Shown: positions 38,401 to 46,759 of the stretch, piece by piece | How positions within the stretch are numbered: position 1 is the first letter of the stretch | Layout of the letters: the number at the start of each line of letters is the position of its first letter | Source of the DNA: Phalacrocorax aristotelis | Lineage: Eukaryota > Chordata > Aves > Suliformes > Phalacrocoracidae | Assembly (NCBI RefSeq): GCF_949628215.1 | Contig: NC_134276.1 | Span: 67,682,233 to 67,746,232 of the forward strand | Length of the DNA: 64,000 nucleotides | Reading direction: 5' to 3' | Translations under genes and position numbers: made by a program | Notes under the pieces: generated by a model | What the model was told of the DNA's origin: nothing | Seen by the model: the letters and a program-made list of their open reading frames with translations, nothing else | The model's database searches: none

Positions 38401-40989
38401 CTTAATCCAGCAGAATCTTATATCTGTACAAAGAAACTGAGAGGAATGGCGCTTTGAGCAGCAACATTCGGGGAACGGTTGCAGTCTTGATGTGACTCAA
38501 AAATTCCTCATACCCTAAAAGCACAGGAGACAGGAAGACTGACATAGCTATTTCTGTGTTTCATATATTTTACAACCTTGGCCTGAAGAATCAATGAATG
38601 CTTTTCAGTGGTGTTAATCAAAAAAACCCCAGAGTGATTTCCTCAGTAAGAATACTTTATTGCTATACTACCACCCTTTTCCCTGCAGCCCCAGCAACAC
38701 TTAGTTAATGTTATGCTGTTGAATTATTATGTGCGGTGCTGAGCAGAATTCTCTTAATTTCTACTGCTCTGTAGGAACAAGACATGGCAGACCTCCTTCA
38801 AACCACTCACCGGGCAACAGGCCTGACAAAGTTCAGTGCAGCCCATTCATCCCCTATGGGCAGTGCCACCCGCCTGCACCTGCCTTTTAGAATACAGACA
38901 TCTAACTGCTTGGCATTGGGCTAAAGCCAGCCAATGCATTTCACAGAGGCCAGCCAACAGCTGTTCCATGATTTCCAAATGTTATGAACCTATGCTTGAT
39001 TTGTTCTCGTTACATACGAGTGAAGAGCTCTGTGTTGTCCTGTGTCACCAATCTTCCCCTACAGCTCTGCAGCAGTAAGAACACATAGATAAAACAGACA
39101 CAGATGGAGAGGCACATCAGCCACGCGGAAAACTGACCTACTAATCATTTCATCCCAGAATCTATCCCTCATTTCTCATGCAGCAAAGCTGCTTAGATAG
39201 CTTGTAACTGCTTATATTAACCAGACAACTGTATGTATTCTTCTGCAGAGGTCAAGTAGAGCTGGATCTAATTCCCAGTGCTGCTACAGGCTTCCTGTAT
39301 GATTTGAATGGGCCAGTCCACCACTATACAATGTTTTCCCCTATATAATACAGGCATAGAAACAGTTTTGGTCAGGAAGTCCGATGGCTCTCTAAATACA
39401 AATCACATAAAACACAGCAGCACATTTGTTGAAATTCTTATGCTTGGCACCGCATAAATGCAGCAGAATAAAGCAGCTTTCCTACTCTAAATGGAGAGGC
39501 ATTGAAAAATCCAGAGAGGAGAAAGACATACAGATTAAGAATATCCCAGTATTCCTAGGGGAAGCTGACAGATAAGAGACTAATCGCCTCCAGGATGTAG
39601 GGCAGATTGCCTATCCCATCTCATCAGTCACACTTGCCAATCAGCCCCTTTACTGATAAGCCCATCTGGGAGGGGACTGGGAAGCAGGATGTAGAACTGG
39701 AGGCGATTATGGCAAGCACAATTATTGGGCAATTACAAAACAGTGGATGGGAATAAGCTGCATGTTGCTTGCTGGAGATAGGAAGCAAGCCTTCTCCCCC
39801 TACCAAAACCAGATAGGAATAATATGAAGCTATGCTCCTTATTCTGAAGGGAAATACATCATCAATTGTCACACATTATCTGGACTAGGGGTCTGAGGGA
39901 AGTAGACAAAGTAAGTTTGGACAATCAAGGATACAAGGGTTCGTCAAAAAATCCCCTTACAGTTTTAGCAACAGCCACCCAGTACCATCTGAAAAAAGTT
40001 ACAGGCTTAAAACATCAAAGTGTACAACTCAAATACACAGCTTATTAACAGAGATAAGGCATAACACGCCTAGACAAAGGTTAAGAATACAGACCAGTCT
40101 CAAAGACTCTTCTGCATGCAAAGTAAGTGTTTGTCAAGAATGCATCTTGGTTTCTAGTATTTTCAATAAATTGTGGTAAAACATTATGAACAACCCATGC
40201 TACCAAATCTGATTCTTTGAGGTCACAGCAGACCTGTTTTGTTTCTAACATGGCACAGACATAAAAGACTACTCTAGACATGCAGGCACAAATAGTGACA
40301 TCCAACAGCACAGGAAATTTTTATTACGTAACAGAAAAATTTAATCCCAAATGTATAGTGAAGAGTATTATGCAGAACATCATTACTGAAACCACATTCC
40401 AAATTTTATCCATGCTATTATGTCCACATATATCAAATTATAGGACCGAGCCACATAGGGCTTTCGAAACACATTAATTTGTCACACCTTGAAAGTGAAA
40501 ATACTTTAAATATTCACATATAAATGTGAATACATTGCAAGATGTTGATGTATTTAGCTTCCTTTTCTGCCCCTGCCCAAAATTAGGCAGTAAATTTGCT
40601 CGAAAACTGGCCTCCAACTGTGAGGTGAGAAGATGCACAAATTAAGCCTAACCACAAATTACACACTCCAGGATATTAAAATTATTCAGAGATTATTCAG
40701 ACCTTTACATAAATCTAAAGTGAAACAAGCCTCAAATTACTTATTCTAGTATAATTCAGTAGTTCATACATGCACACACGAACACTTAACGTATTCTAGT
40801 AGCATTTAAATACTCCCATCTGTCCATCTGAGAATGCAGATTTCAAATAGACAAAGGAAGCAGAAACCACCCTTATAAAATGGAAGCTCTTGTACGTGCA
40901 ATACTTGCCTGGATGGTCCTGCTAAGGTAACGGTGGCATAGGGATCACATTGCCCATTCACAATGGGCAGCCCTTGGCATTCTAAAACT
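8362..40989 (-). CDS. RASA3: RASA3 (GAP1-IP4BP), Ras/Rap GTPase-activating protein, 3' part of the gene (19 coding exons, 5' end outside the window)
   Basis: RASA3 speeds GTP hydrolysis on Ras and Rap1 at the inner plasma membrane, where its PH/Btk module binds inositol phosphates. The 19 exons, in coding order from 40989 down to 8362, join to 686 whole codons plus a stop with no frame break. That fits the roughly 834-residue family length if about 150 N-terminal residues (C2A) lie beyond 64000. Visible in order: C2B, RasGAP domain with arginine finger (IFRGNSL) and FLR motif, PH domain, Btk zinc motif and the C-terminal tail ending AHSI. I chose RASA3 over its paralogue RASA2 because segments such as [20 protein letters not shown] and [18 protein letters not shown] match RASA3 as I remember it. 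All introns are GT-AG except 40908-38136, which starts with GC. Short introns with nothing notable: 8438-9033, 11133-11910, 15715-16665, 20533-21088, 21167-22106, 22185-22827, 24210-24730, 24806-25739, 28006-28838 and 28996-29491. Confidence 0.95.
9034..9217 (-). CDS. RASA3: RASA3 exon: C-terminal region (about residues 751-812)
   Basis: Reads [20 protein letters not shown] and continues with [20 protein letters not shown] to KKTKYGSQ. The stretch with [17 protein letters not shown] is likely helical and highly charged. Acceptor is TTTCCCCAG and donor is GTAAGT. Confidence 0.95.
9218..11028 (-). other. RASA3 intron, nothing notable
   Basis: Ordinary intron between the exons at 11029-11132 and 9034-9217, somewhat GC-richer at 9300-9700. 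Short open frames here lack any family resemblance. Confidence 0.7.
11029..11132 (-). CDS. RASA3: RASA3 exon: region after the Btk motif (about residues 716-751)
   Basis: Reads [20 protein letters not shown] and then [14 protein letters not shown]. This is the conserved acidic segment that follows the Btk knuckle in GAP1 proteins. Acceptor is TTACAG and donor is GTGAGG, after the first base of a Glu codon. Confidence 0.94.
11911..12122 (-). CDS. RASA3: RASA3 exon: PH C-terminal helix and Btk zinc motif (about residues 646-716)
   Basis: Starts [20 protein letters not shown] and includes the PH helix [15 protein letters not shown]. The Btk motif follows: His at about 689, then [13 protein letters not shown] and Cys at about 711. 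The spacing H-x10-CC-x9-C is exactly that of the Btk zinc knuckle, so all four zinc ligands are present. Two tandem AGA codons at 12093-12098 give RR where I recall a single Arg in mammals. Acceptor is TTTGCAG and donor is GTAAGG. Confidence 0.95.
12123..15631 (-). other. RASA3 intron containing the A/C tract
   Basis: 3.5-kb intron splitting the PH domain coding sequence. Apart from the low-complexity tract at 13075-13196 I see only AT-rich unique sequence. Confidence 0.7.
13075..13196. repeat. A/C-only low-complexity tract with a G-quadruplex motif on the RASA3 sense strand
   Basis: About 120 bases made almost only of A and C (CCAAAA-like units) on the plus strand. The RASA3 transcript would carry it as a G/U tract. 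C runs at 13153-13155, 13157-13159, 13162-13165 and 13170-13174 give four G runs with loops of 1, 2 and 4 bases on the minus strand, a canonical quadruplex pattern. Confidence 0.85.
15632..15714 (-). CDS. RASA3: RASA3 exon: PH domain (about residues 618-645)
   Basis: Reads [20 protein letters not shown] and then ESFKMKN, the middle PH strands. Acceptor is TTCTGCAG. The donor is GTAAGT after a complete Asn codon. Confidence 0.94.
16666..16772 (-). CDS. RASA3: RASA3 exon: PH domain basic pocket (about residues 582-618)
   Basis: Reads [20 protein letters not shown] and then [16 protein letters not shown]. The [10 protein letters not shown] loop and the KKRWFRL strand supply the lysines and arginines that bind inositol tetrakisphosphate and PIP2/PIP3 headgroups in this family. 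Acceptor is TTACTAG and donor is GTAACG. Confidence 0.95.
16811..16902. repeat. TA/TATG-rich microsatellite region
   Basis: A degenerate run of TATATA, CATATA and ATATGCAT units followed by ACACACATACAC. It starts 40 bp upstream of the RASA3 exon at 16666-16772 in transcript order and inflates open reading frames on both strands. Confidence 0.9.
17760..17787. repeat. Perfect 11-bp hairpin in a RASA3 intron
   Basis: TAAAAACTACT (17760-17770), a 6-base loop (17771-17776) and AGTAGTTTTTA (17777-17787) form a perfect stem. It is too short for a microRNA precursor. Confidence 0.8.
20459..20532 (-). CDS. RASA3: RASA3 exon: GAP-PH connector and start of PH domain (about residues 558-582)
   Basis: Reads [20 protein letters not shown] and then LLKEG. 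The LLKEG end is the first PH strand. Acceptor is CCTTTTAG and donor is GTAAGC. The Gly codon is split with the next exon. Confidence 0.92.
21089..21166 (-). CDS. RASA3: RASA3 exon: GAP-PH connector (about residues 532-557)
   Basis: Reads [20 protein letters not shown] and then ADAVKN. Acceptor is TTTCAG and donor is GTAAGT, phase 0 on both sides and 78 bp long. Like the neighbouring 78-bp exon it could be skipped without a frameshift, though I see no evidence that it is. Confidence 0.94.
22107..22184 (-). CDS. RASA3: RASA3 exon: end of RasGAP domain (about residues 506-531)
   Basis: Reads [20 protein letters not shown] and then LSKSKS, the C-terminal GAP helix (ARTLxLIxKxxQxLG pattern). It is 78 bp in phase 0 on both sides, between acceptor TCCTAG and donor GTAAGT. 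Skipping it would keep the frame. Confidence 0.94.
22828..22934 (-). CDS. RASA3: RASA3 exon: RasGAP FLR motif (about residues 470-505)
   Basis: Contains [20 protein letters not shown] and then [12 protein letters not shown]. FLRFFxPAIxxP is the RasGAP signature whose Arg steadies the arginine-finger loop. Acceptor is TAATAG and donor is GTAAGT. The first complete codons read DLDVRY, slightly different from DPDVRY, which I recall in mammals. Confidence 0.95.
22935..24085 (-). other. RASA3 intron, nothing notable
   Basis: AT-rich intron inside the RasGAP coding region. An open frame at 23297-23686 on the minus strand has no resemblance to a known family and is probably chance. Confidence 0.65.
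24086..24209 (-). CDS. RASA3: RASA3 exon: RasGAP domain (about residues 429-470)
   Basis: Reads [20 protein letters not shown] and continues with [20 protein letters not shown]. CPxxMCxIFxxLRxxA is a conserved GAP helix that helps hold the Ras switch regions. Acceptor is TTTTTCAG and donor is GTGAGT, after the first base of a Gly codon. Confidence 0.95.
24731..24805 (-). CDS. RASA3: RASA3 exon: RasGAP domain (about residues 404-428)
   Basis: Reads [20 protein letters not shown] and then LENNR. Acceptor is TTCTAG. The exon ends with a complete AGG codon before the weaker donor GTATGC. At this last codon I recall Met in the human protein, so Arg here may be a lineage difference. Confidence 0.9.
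24811..24853. repeat. A-rich/CAAAA low-complexity tract
   Basis: Runs of A with AAAACAAAACAAAACC units, directly upstream (in transcript order) of the acceptor of exon 24731-24805. On the sense strand this is the T-rich polypyrimidine region, so it may also serve splicing. Confidence 0.8.
25740..25854 (-). CDS. RASA3: RASA3 exon: RasGAP arginine finger (about residues 365-403)
   Basis: Carries [20 protein letters not shown]. The Arg in FRGNSL is the catalytic arginine finger that enters the Ras nucleotide pocket (Arg371 in human RASA3, about 372 by my count). It is intact, so the protein should be catalytically competent. The exon ends TLKPIIDE on a codon boundary before donor GTAAGA. Acceptor is TTTCCAG. 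Confidence 0.95.
25855..27856 (-). other. RASA3 intron, nothing notable
   Basis: 2.0-kb intron just upstream (in transcript order) of the arginine-finger exon. I see no repeat family or extra exon. Confidence 0.65.
27857..28005 (-). CDS. RASA3: RASA3 exon: RasGAP domain (about residues 316-365)
   Basis: Reads [20 protein letters not shown] and continues with [20 protein letters not shown] to AEVKRTQ. The LVRLFLHYG...FI helix is typical of GAP1 proteins, just before the arginine finger. Acceptor is ATTCAG and donor is GTAAGT, splitting a Gln codon. Confidence 0.95.
28839..28995 (-). CDS. RASA3: RASA3 exon: C2B-GAP linker and start of RasGAP domain (about residues 263-315)
   Basis: Reads [20 protein letters not shown] and continues through [20 protein letters not shown] to KSADVE. 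This is the conserved linker and the first GAP helix of the GAP1 family. Acceptor is ATATCAG and donor is GTAATT after a complete Glu codon. Confidence 0.95.
29492..29596 (-). CDS. RASA3: RASA3 exon: end of C2B domain (about residues 228-263)
   Basis: Reads [20 protein letters not shown] and then [15 protein letters not shown]. The W-N-x-x-x-L-x-x-D-E-F-L-G pattern is the C-terminal part of a C2 domain. Acceptor is ATTACAG and donor is GTATTT. The Trp codon is split with the next exon. Confidence 0.92.
29597..33619 (-). other. RASA3 intron, nothing notable
   Basis: 4.0-kb intron in the C2B coding region. It contains short A runs (31144-31169, 29635-29660) and no recognisable element. Confidence 0.65.
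33620..33699 (-). CDS. RASA3: RASA3 exon: C2B domain (about residues 202-228)
   Basis: Reads [20 protein letters not shown] and then IDKMEIR. It starts on a codon boundary after acceptor TTTTTATTAG and ends two bases into an Arg codon before donor GTAATA. The acidic middle (IEDADEID) differs from the human sequence I recall, which has more glutamates. This is a variable loop. Confidence 0.9.
33700..38062 (-). other. RASA3 intron, one A/T palindrome
   Basis: 4.4-kb intron. A10T8 at 37748-37765 is the only structured tract noted. The GC-richer part at 35200-36900 has several short open frames without family resemblance. Confidence 0.6.
38063..38135 (-). CDS. RASA3: RASA3 exon: C2B domain (about residues 177-201)
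   Basis: Reads [20 protein letters not shown] and then FYFE, the typical C2 run of basic residues followed by N-P-x-F-D-E-x-F-x-F. Acceptor is TTAATTCAG and donor is GTTGGT. The exon starts on the third codon base and ends on a codon boundary. Confidence 0.92.
39581..39709. repeat. 129-bp segment bounded by perfect 13-bp inverted repeats
   Basis: TAATCGCCTCCAG at 39581-39593 is exactly complementary to CTGGAGGCGATTA at 39697-39709. Inside, the 10-mer CAGGATGTAG occurs directly repeated at 39591-39600 and 39685-39694. The layout fits a small inverted-repeat element or a structured sequence. No known family is recognised. Confidence 0.6.
40903..40908 (-). other. GC splice donor (GC-AG intron) of RASA3
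   Basis: On the minus strand the exon ends CCATCCAG and the intron starts GCAAGT. Cutting there completes an AGA (Arg) codon with the first base of the exon at 38135 and gives the expected [10 protein letters not shown] junction. The only nearby GT (GTATTG, six bases further on) would break the frame. AG|GCAAGT is the strong consensus known for GC-AG introns of the U2 class. Confidence 0.85.
40909..40989 (-). CDS. RASA3: RASA3 exon: start of C2B domain (about residues 150-177)
   Basis: Reads [20 protein letters not shown] and then TLAGPS, the first strands of the second C2 domain. The acceptor is TTTTCTAG. The exon begins with the third base of an Arg codon and ends two bases into the next Arg codon. 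Its donor is GCAAGT, not GT. The frame joins correctly to the next exon only if that GC donor is used. This is the most 5' exon I can find in the window. Confidence 0.9.
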
Positions 40990-43959
40990 CTAGAAAAGAA
41001 GAAAATGCAGACAAACCATTCAGTGAAATGGGAAGAGACTGGAGTGAAAATAAAAGCAAGGCATTTTCATCCTGTTCCCTTTTCACAATACATTATGCTA
41101 GGGAATTGAAGTGTCACTAAGCACAAGCCTTTAATTTATACCTAGACTTGAAAACACATTTTGGTCTTAAACACTAACTTTACAGGGTCAAAAATACTGT
41201 TAAATTACAGAGAAACCTTAACTCGGAGGATTCCTATTATGCAAGTGCAACAATTTAAGGTTCATGAAATAGGAGTCTGCTGTCAAGATGGGAGCTGTCA
41301 GCACTTTAAAATTCTGTGGCAGCTTATTCACAAAAAAAAACCAAAAACCAACAACGAAAAAACCCCACCAGTATTTACTTCTGTAACAAAAGATTAAAAA
41401 AAACCCACACAGACAGATCCCAGCAGTAGTCAAGCAATTTCTCAGAGTCACAGTCATGTAGGCCTCAGTACTTCTGACAAAATTTGGCATGGGGTTATTT
41501 GTAAAGGTGAGTTAACTACAGACCAGGAGAGGGTATGACACAGCCATCTTTCATCATAAAACTTTTAAAGAACGAAGAAACCTATTCAGCCACTCTGCAC
41601 TGAAGTCAAAGACACACTAGAGGGACAAAATGGAACAAATTGGGTTTTGCTGCAAAACATAGTGAGAAATCTGCACTTTTGCACTCTCATTTCAACACCT
41701 CTTTGGAAAAATTAAAAAAAAAAAAGAAAAAACCAACACAACCCCAAAACAGTGAGAAATCGTTTCATGTTTCACAAGTTAAAGCTAACTAAGGAATGCA
41801 GTACCAACTGGAAACAGGCAGACAAGACAGGACTCTCCCTCATGAAACAAGTTCTGATTACAATAAGGAAGCCTGTTGGGCCGATGCATTTACACAATTA
41901 TAACATGAAAATGTCAGTGAAGACAAACTCTGAAGCTCTTTGGCCAGGTGAGTAGTACTATACTTGCAGTGTGAAATATCTTGCATGCTTCTGGGTGGTA
42001 TAAAATCAGCAAGAAAAGTAATATCCATTTTACTGCTTTTTTAAAATATATATTACAAAATCAATAGATAAAAATTCAGTAACAGATAGTGTTCCACAAC
42101 TTTATCCACAGAACAAGTTATTTGGTAACATATAATGTGGACTTCAAATACCGTTTAACTACAGACTTATTACTTACTCTGCATAAAGGGAGGACAAAAT
42201 TTAATGTTCTGCACCAATACAGGAATTGTTTTTGTACCAGAAGAGGTATAATCTAGATAGGTTTACACAGTCCTAGGAAGTACACAAAGATTGAAGATCA
42301 CACTAAGAGGGCACACACAGGCAGTTGGATACGTTATATTCATAGCTGGATTCTCACACCTATGATCCTGCAGAATAAAGGCTAAGTAACTGGCTTAATA
42401 CAGACTGCCCCCCATAATGCACTCACTCACAAGCTTCTCATTTGCATAGTCCCTATATGCATAGAAAAGCATTCAGTTGTTATCCTAGATGACTCCTCTT
42501 CTCATTGCTAATTCACTAATACTAGTGCAAAAGAGAATTACATTTCATATTCCGGATACTCAAGCAAAATCATAGATCAAAACCATAAAGAAAGTTCGAA
42601 AAAACATATTTCATAGGCACTGTGCTGTTTTTATTTCTGGACTTTATTATTTCACTACAAGTTTACCTTCCACACAGACAGAATTTAGAAGCCTCCCAGA
42701 CGCCTAGTTTAACAAGTGTCTGGCATTGCACAGTACTACCCCGCAAACAGCAAAATTCTAGCCACAAATTCTATCCCAGTACCAGCTGGAAATGCAAGGT
42801 ACAAGCTCCAGTAACCCTCAATGTCAAGCAACACACAATATATGTGATTTGGTTGTCTAAACATATGCAACTAGTGCCATTTGAGATGACTTAGCAGTTT
42901 CTTCTCCTGTCCTTTGCTGCTGCTCCAGAAAGGCAGGAGGTACCCATGGTACATGTGTGTTGGACAGCCTGATGCCTCCCAGAGGCCTCAAGCAGACTAG
43001 AGGCCTGTTTTCAAGCAGCCAGCTCCTACTCCAAATTCATCCACCCCATCTTACAGACAAGGTGTAGAACAGGCTTTTTTGCATGTGCATTAATACAAGT
43101 ATTGAAAATTGCAAGAAAATGGTACTTTTTAAATTTAAGAAGGGCAGATGTGAATAGAAAGAACACTTAATGGGGAACTTTACATTACAGCCTTCTGGCA
43201 GAGTAGCTAGAAGCGCAGAAGGAAAAACCCCTAAGTACCAGCAGAAAGCCATTATGAAGAACCAGGTCCAGCTTGATTTTCTTGAGTACAGACCATTTTC
43301 TTATGAGACAGACCACTTTCCTTCTAGTGACCTTTACATTAATATGACTATATTCACAGCAGAAACACTATGCCAGTGAACTACAGCATGATCTCTGGTA
43401 ATTCTAGGATAGCAGATGCGGCTTGAACACATTCCTGTTTGAACAGAACAATTGTACACCAAGTGCTGGTGTCAAACTCCCTACCCCCTCCCCGGCTTCC
43501 TTAATACAGCCTGTAAGTTCCTTAAAATGAAAGAGTAACTCAATGGCTTTATAGCAGTCAGCCAGTTTTCTACTGTTGATGAATGGCTTCCAAGCAAGCT
43601 CTTATCATACAGGATGAACTATGTGAAATTTAAACAGAGAAAGCATGTTCAGAGAGGGTGTGATTCCTATTTTAATAAAACCAGTCCTTTAAAGAATATG
43701 CAGACAATAGAAAGTGATCCCAGGCGGCACGATATACACCTGAGGACATGCAGAGTTTATAAATCACTACACAATAAAATCACTGAAGAATTTGAATGAT
43801 GAAAAGTGTGAAGTTATCTGCACAAAAAAAAAATATGCCTGACTATACACACATACAATGATAGGATCTATTCTAATACTGCCACATAGAAGAACAGTTT
43901 ATGCGTTTTGTGGATAGCCCTCTGTCGTTATCACATCAATCATCAGCAATGGTTAAAAA

Positions 43960-44480
43960 GACAAAGAGTATCGTTAGCTGGTCGGAGAGAATGCAGCAAT
44001 GTAAATCATTGAGCACTTATCTTGAATTGTGTGTGCTCTAGAAGACATATGGAGAACAACAACAGGACGACTTCTAAACACTTGTGGCTCTCAGGGGTTT
44101 GTACTCTCCATCTCAGAAAACAAAAGTTACCCATTCACAAACAGCTTACAAAATCGTGAATGGTGTGAAGAATACTTCCTCACAAAACAAGAATTAAGGA
44201 GCACAGAATAAAATTACCAGGCAGCAAGTTTAAAATAAACAAAAGGAAGTATTTTTTTCCATACAATGTGTAATGAAATTGCAGAACTTGCAATTATTGC
44301 CATGGGATATCATGGAGGCCAGAAGAATACATGGATTCGAACCAGGACTACAAAAACTCATGGAGTGTAGGTTTGTAGGCAGCTATTAAAGCTTAATGGT
44401 CTAGAAGCATCCTCCAGCTCAGCCCAAACTGATGATTAAGGAGGGTGTAACACTGGAGCGATCATACCATATTTGAAGTA
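43960..44480 (+). mobile_element. Ancient CR1 LINE fragment (C-terminal end of the reverse transcriptase ORF), plus strand
   Basis: The stretch around 44190-44400 (TTTAAAATAAACAAAAGGAAG, then a degenerate GTGGAACT...GCC..GGATGT-like part and AAAAACTCATGGA) follows the 3' coding end of an old CR1 group common in turtles, crocodilians and birds. Weaker similarity continues upstream (CTTGAATTGTGTGTGC near 44020, ACAAAATCGTGAATGGTGTG near 44150). It has many indels and opposite orientation to the younger copies. The match is from memory and the edges are approximate. Confidence 0.68.
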
Positions 44481-44564
44481 ACACTCACCAGCATATAGCC
44501 AGAAACAGTACTCAGGCTAGACTAGAGGGGCGTTTAACACAGTAGGGTAGTTTTTAGTGTTCTT

Positions 44565-44576
44565 GGGGGGGGGGGG
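44565..44576. repeat. Poly-G run of 12
   Basis: An uninterrupted run of 12 G on the plus strand followed by CCC, in the large RASA3 intron. Its length is likely to vary between individuals and sequencing runs. Confidence 0.95.
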
Positions 44577-45243
44577 CCCAAAACAAAACACAAACCGAAA
44601 GAAAAAACCCAAATACACAGATGTTCTCACACGGTCATGATGACTTATGGGTAAGACATTTCTTTGTGTGCAGTTGGAACAAGAAAAGCAAAATAAAGCC
44701 TGAAAGAAACAAAATGTGGGAAAACAGGAAACAGACACTGACATAAAGCATATCCCAAGCTTTTCAGGTCATTAAAAAAGTTATTGTTTAAGGATGTTGG
44801 AGAAAGGAGGCAAAAGACTTAAGACACCAGATTTTGAGGAAGGAAGGCCATGTCTGGAGAGAGGCTCATTCTGGTTCTTAGGTCTTACTAAGCATTGCGG
44901 GGAGAGACAATAAAATTCAACAAGGCATAGGTCTGGTCAACTCATGTTAGTATACCCTCATTAGCTGCAGGAAACTAATCTCAGAGCTGCTTTTGTCACA
45001 GCCATTTTCTTCAGTCATGGGAAAGCTGCTAGGTAAATCAATGCTCCTCTCCCAACCTGGTACCAAAATATGCGTTTTAATTGGCAAGCAGGAAAAGAGC
45101 TAGAATAAAATGATAGCTACTCAGAGACATGGTAAAATTCAGCCTCAGTTCTCCCACATGTGTACCACATTATTAAGACTGACAGTTTGTATCTGGATTA
45201 CAGTAAAAAAATATGAAACGTATAATAAAGGTATAATCTCTGG

Positions 45244-45264
45244 AGGGGCGGGGCATGCTGGGAA
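45244..45264 (+). promoter_or_regulatory. GC box next to a ZNF143/STAF-like motif
   Basis: AGGGGCGGGG is immediately followed by GCATGCTGGGAA, the reverse of the ZNF143 core TTCCCAGCATGC. The two sites share an edge in otherwise AT-rich intron sequence. This is motif matching only. No transcription start is evident, and chance is possible. Confidence 0.3.
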
Positions 45265-45523
45265 GCAGTGAATAAAGCCAGTAAAAATGAAACGCCTTTG
45301 CTCTAATAATCTGCAGAATTAATTTAACATATGTGTACTAGGATAATGAAAAAAAAGCAGCCTAGGCAATCAAGATTATTCAAGAATTACAAGTCAACTC
45401 ATCAGGCCCCAGATGAAAAATGTCTGGTGGCTGCGAGAAACTTTTCAGCCCAACTGGTAATTTCTGATCACTAGCTGTCTTGAACCCAGCTGGGGCAGGA
45501 CAAGCTGTCCCTCAGAGCTAGCC

Positions 45524-45544
45524 TGGGCTGGGCTGGGCTGGGCT
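45524..45544 (+). repeat. GGGCT minisatellite with quadruplex pattern
   Basis: Four tandem GGGCT units give G triplets at 45525-45527, 45530-45532, 45535-45537 and 45540-45542 separated by CT, a compact G-quadruplex motif on the plus strand (antisense to RASA3). Confidence 0.85.
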
Positions 45545-46759
45545 AAGGTTAGTGCTGGGTCATATAGGAAAACTCTTAATGCAGCTGCCTCACTATATTT
45601 TGCTTGTGGTTTATAAAATTAACAGGTTTCAAGGAACAAGACATTTCAGTTTTCAATGTGGTTCATGACCAAACCTTCACAAGGGTAAATAAGCTATGGA
45701 AAATTCCCAGAGGGTAGAAGAAAACCTCAAACCCAAACACACCATGAGCATGGCCCTCTTGCCTTTAAATTACATGATTACAGAAGTTGAGAGGGTGGCA
45801 GGGGGAGAAGGTTTTGAAAAAGAAAATATTTTTCAACAAAGACCAAGCAGCTCACATCTGGCAGTACAGGCATTCCCTCTGCCTCTGGGTTGCCAACCAA
45901 GAGCTGTAGGCTGTAGTCTCTGAGACGGCCCCTACACAATCATACTCAAAACCAGGTCGAACACAGGTGAGCAACATCAGGATGATCCAAGCCTGTGGGC
46001 ATTCCACACCCCTTCCTTGGAATCACAAAAATTATTTTAAAATTACAGGCTTTCTGCTTAGTTCAGGATGCACACGTGTCATTGGCTTCCTTGTGCACCA
46101 GAACAGACAACCAACGCAAAAACAAACACAGAGAAAAGAAAGCAGAAGGGACATAGCTGTTCCGAAAACATGTATCCATATTTACCGTTCTTCCATACTA
46201 AATCACTTCCAGTGTACCTAGTCAGGCTCGGTTCTTCCTCCAGTTTCAACCTAGGGTAGGGAATAGCACACCGTTCCTGTTCTTTTTTCTCAAATCGGAC
46301 TGCTTTCTCACACTGTAATTCCTCAACAGAAAATAAATATATCTTGCTTTTTCTCTACATAATCTTGCTTTCTATCACTGTACATAATCCATGTATTTTA
46401 ATTGCTGTCACATAAATACTGGGTTACTGGGATCAATCTTAACACTTGGCAAGTTTACTGATGTATCTTATTAATCTTCTATTTCCAGCCTCTACTTGTT
46501 CTACCTCTCTTTCACTTCTCTATCTTGAAGTTTTGTCCCATCTCATATGCATATTTTTTGGCCATACTCGGGTTCTTCTCTGCGTCATTTTGAAGACAAG
46601 AGACTTCCTCCTCCGTGCTTGCTCTAGTGATCTAATTATTACTTGAACACTCAGTACTTTGTGTGGTAAGCTTGACCAGAGAAGTGTCAACTTAAAAGCA
46701 AACTTTGCGGCAGATTTGTCAGAACTGCCATCAAAACAATGCATCTTTGGCTTATGCTA

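Larger units (their letters stand above)
38136..40908 (-). other. RASA3 GC-AG intron with the inverted-repeat segment
   Basis: 2.8-kb intron with a GC donor and AG acceptor. It contains the 129-bp inverted-repeat segment at 39581-39709. Nothing else is recognised. Confidence 0.7.

Noticed and set aside
40897..40902. GTATTG as the donor of the most 5' exon
   Set aside because: Using it would add six bases and break the required Arg codon junction with the exon at 38135. The GC donor gives the expected protein.
8362..40989. Assignment to RASA2 instead of RASA3
   Set aside because: Segments such as [20 protein letters not shown] and the C-terminal [10 protein letters not shown] tail agree with RASA3 and not with the RASA2 sequence as I remember them.
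44334..44346. Perfect Pol III B box (GGTTCGAATCC on the minus strand)
   Set aside because: No A box at the right distance, and the sequence is explained by the ancient CR1.
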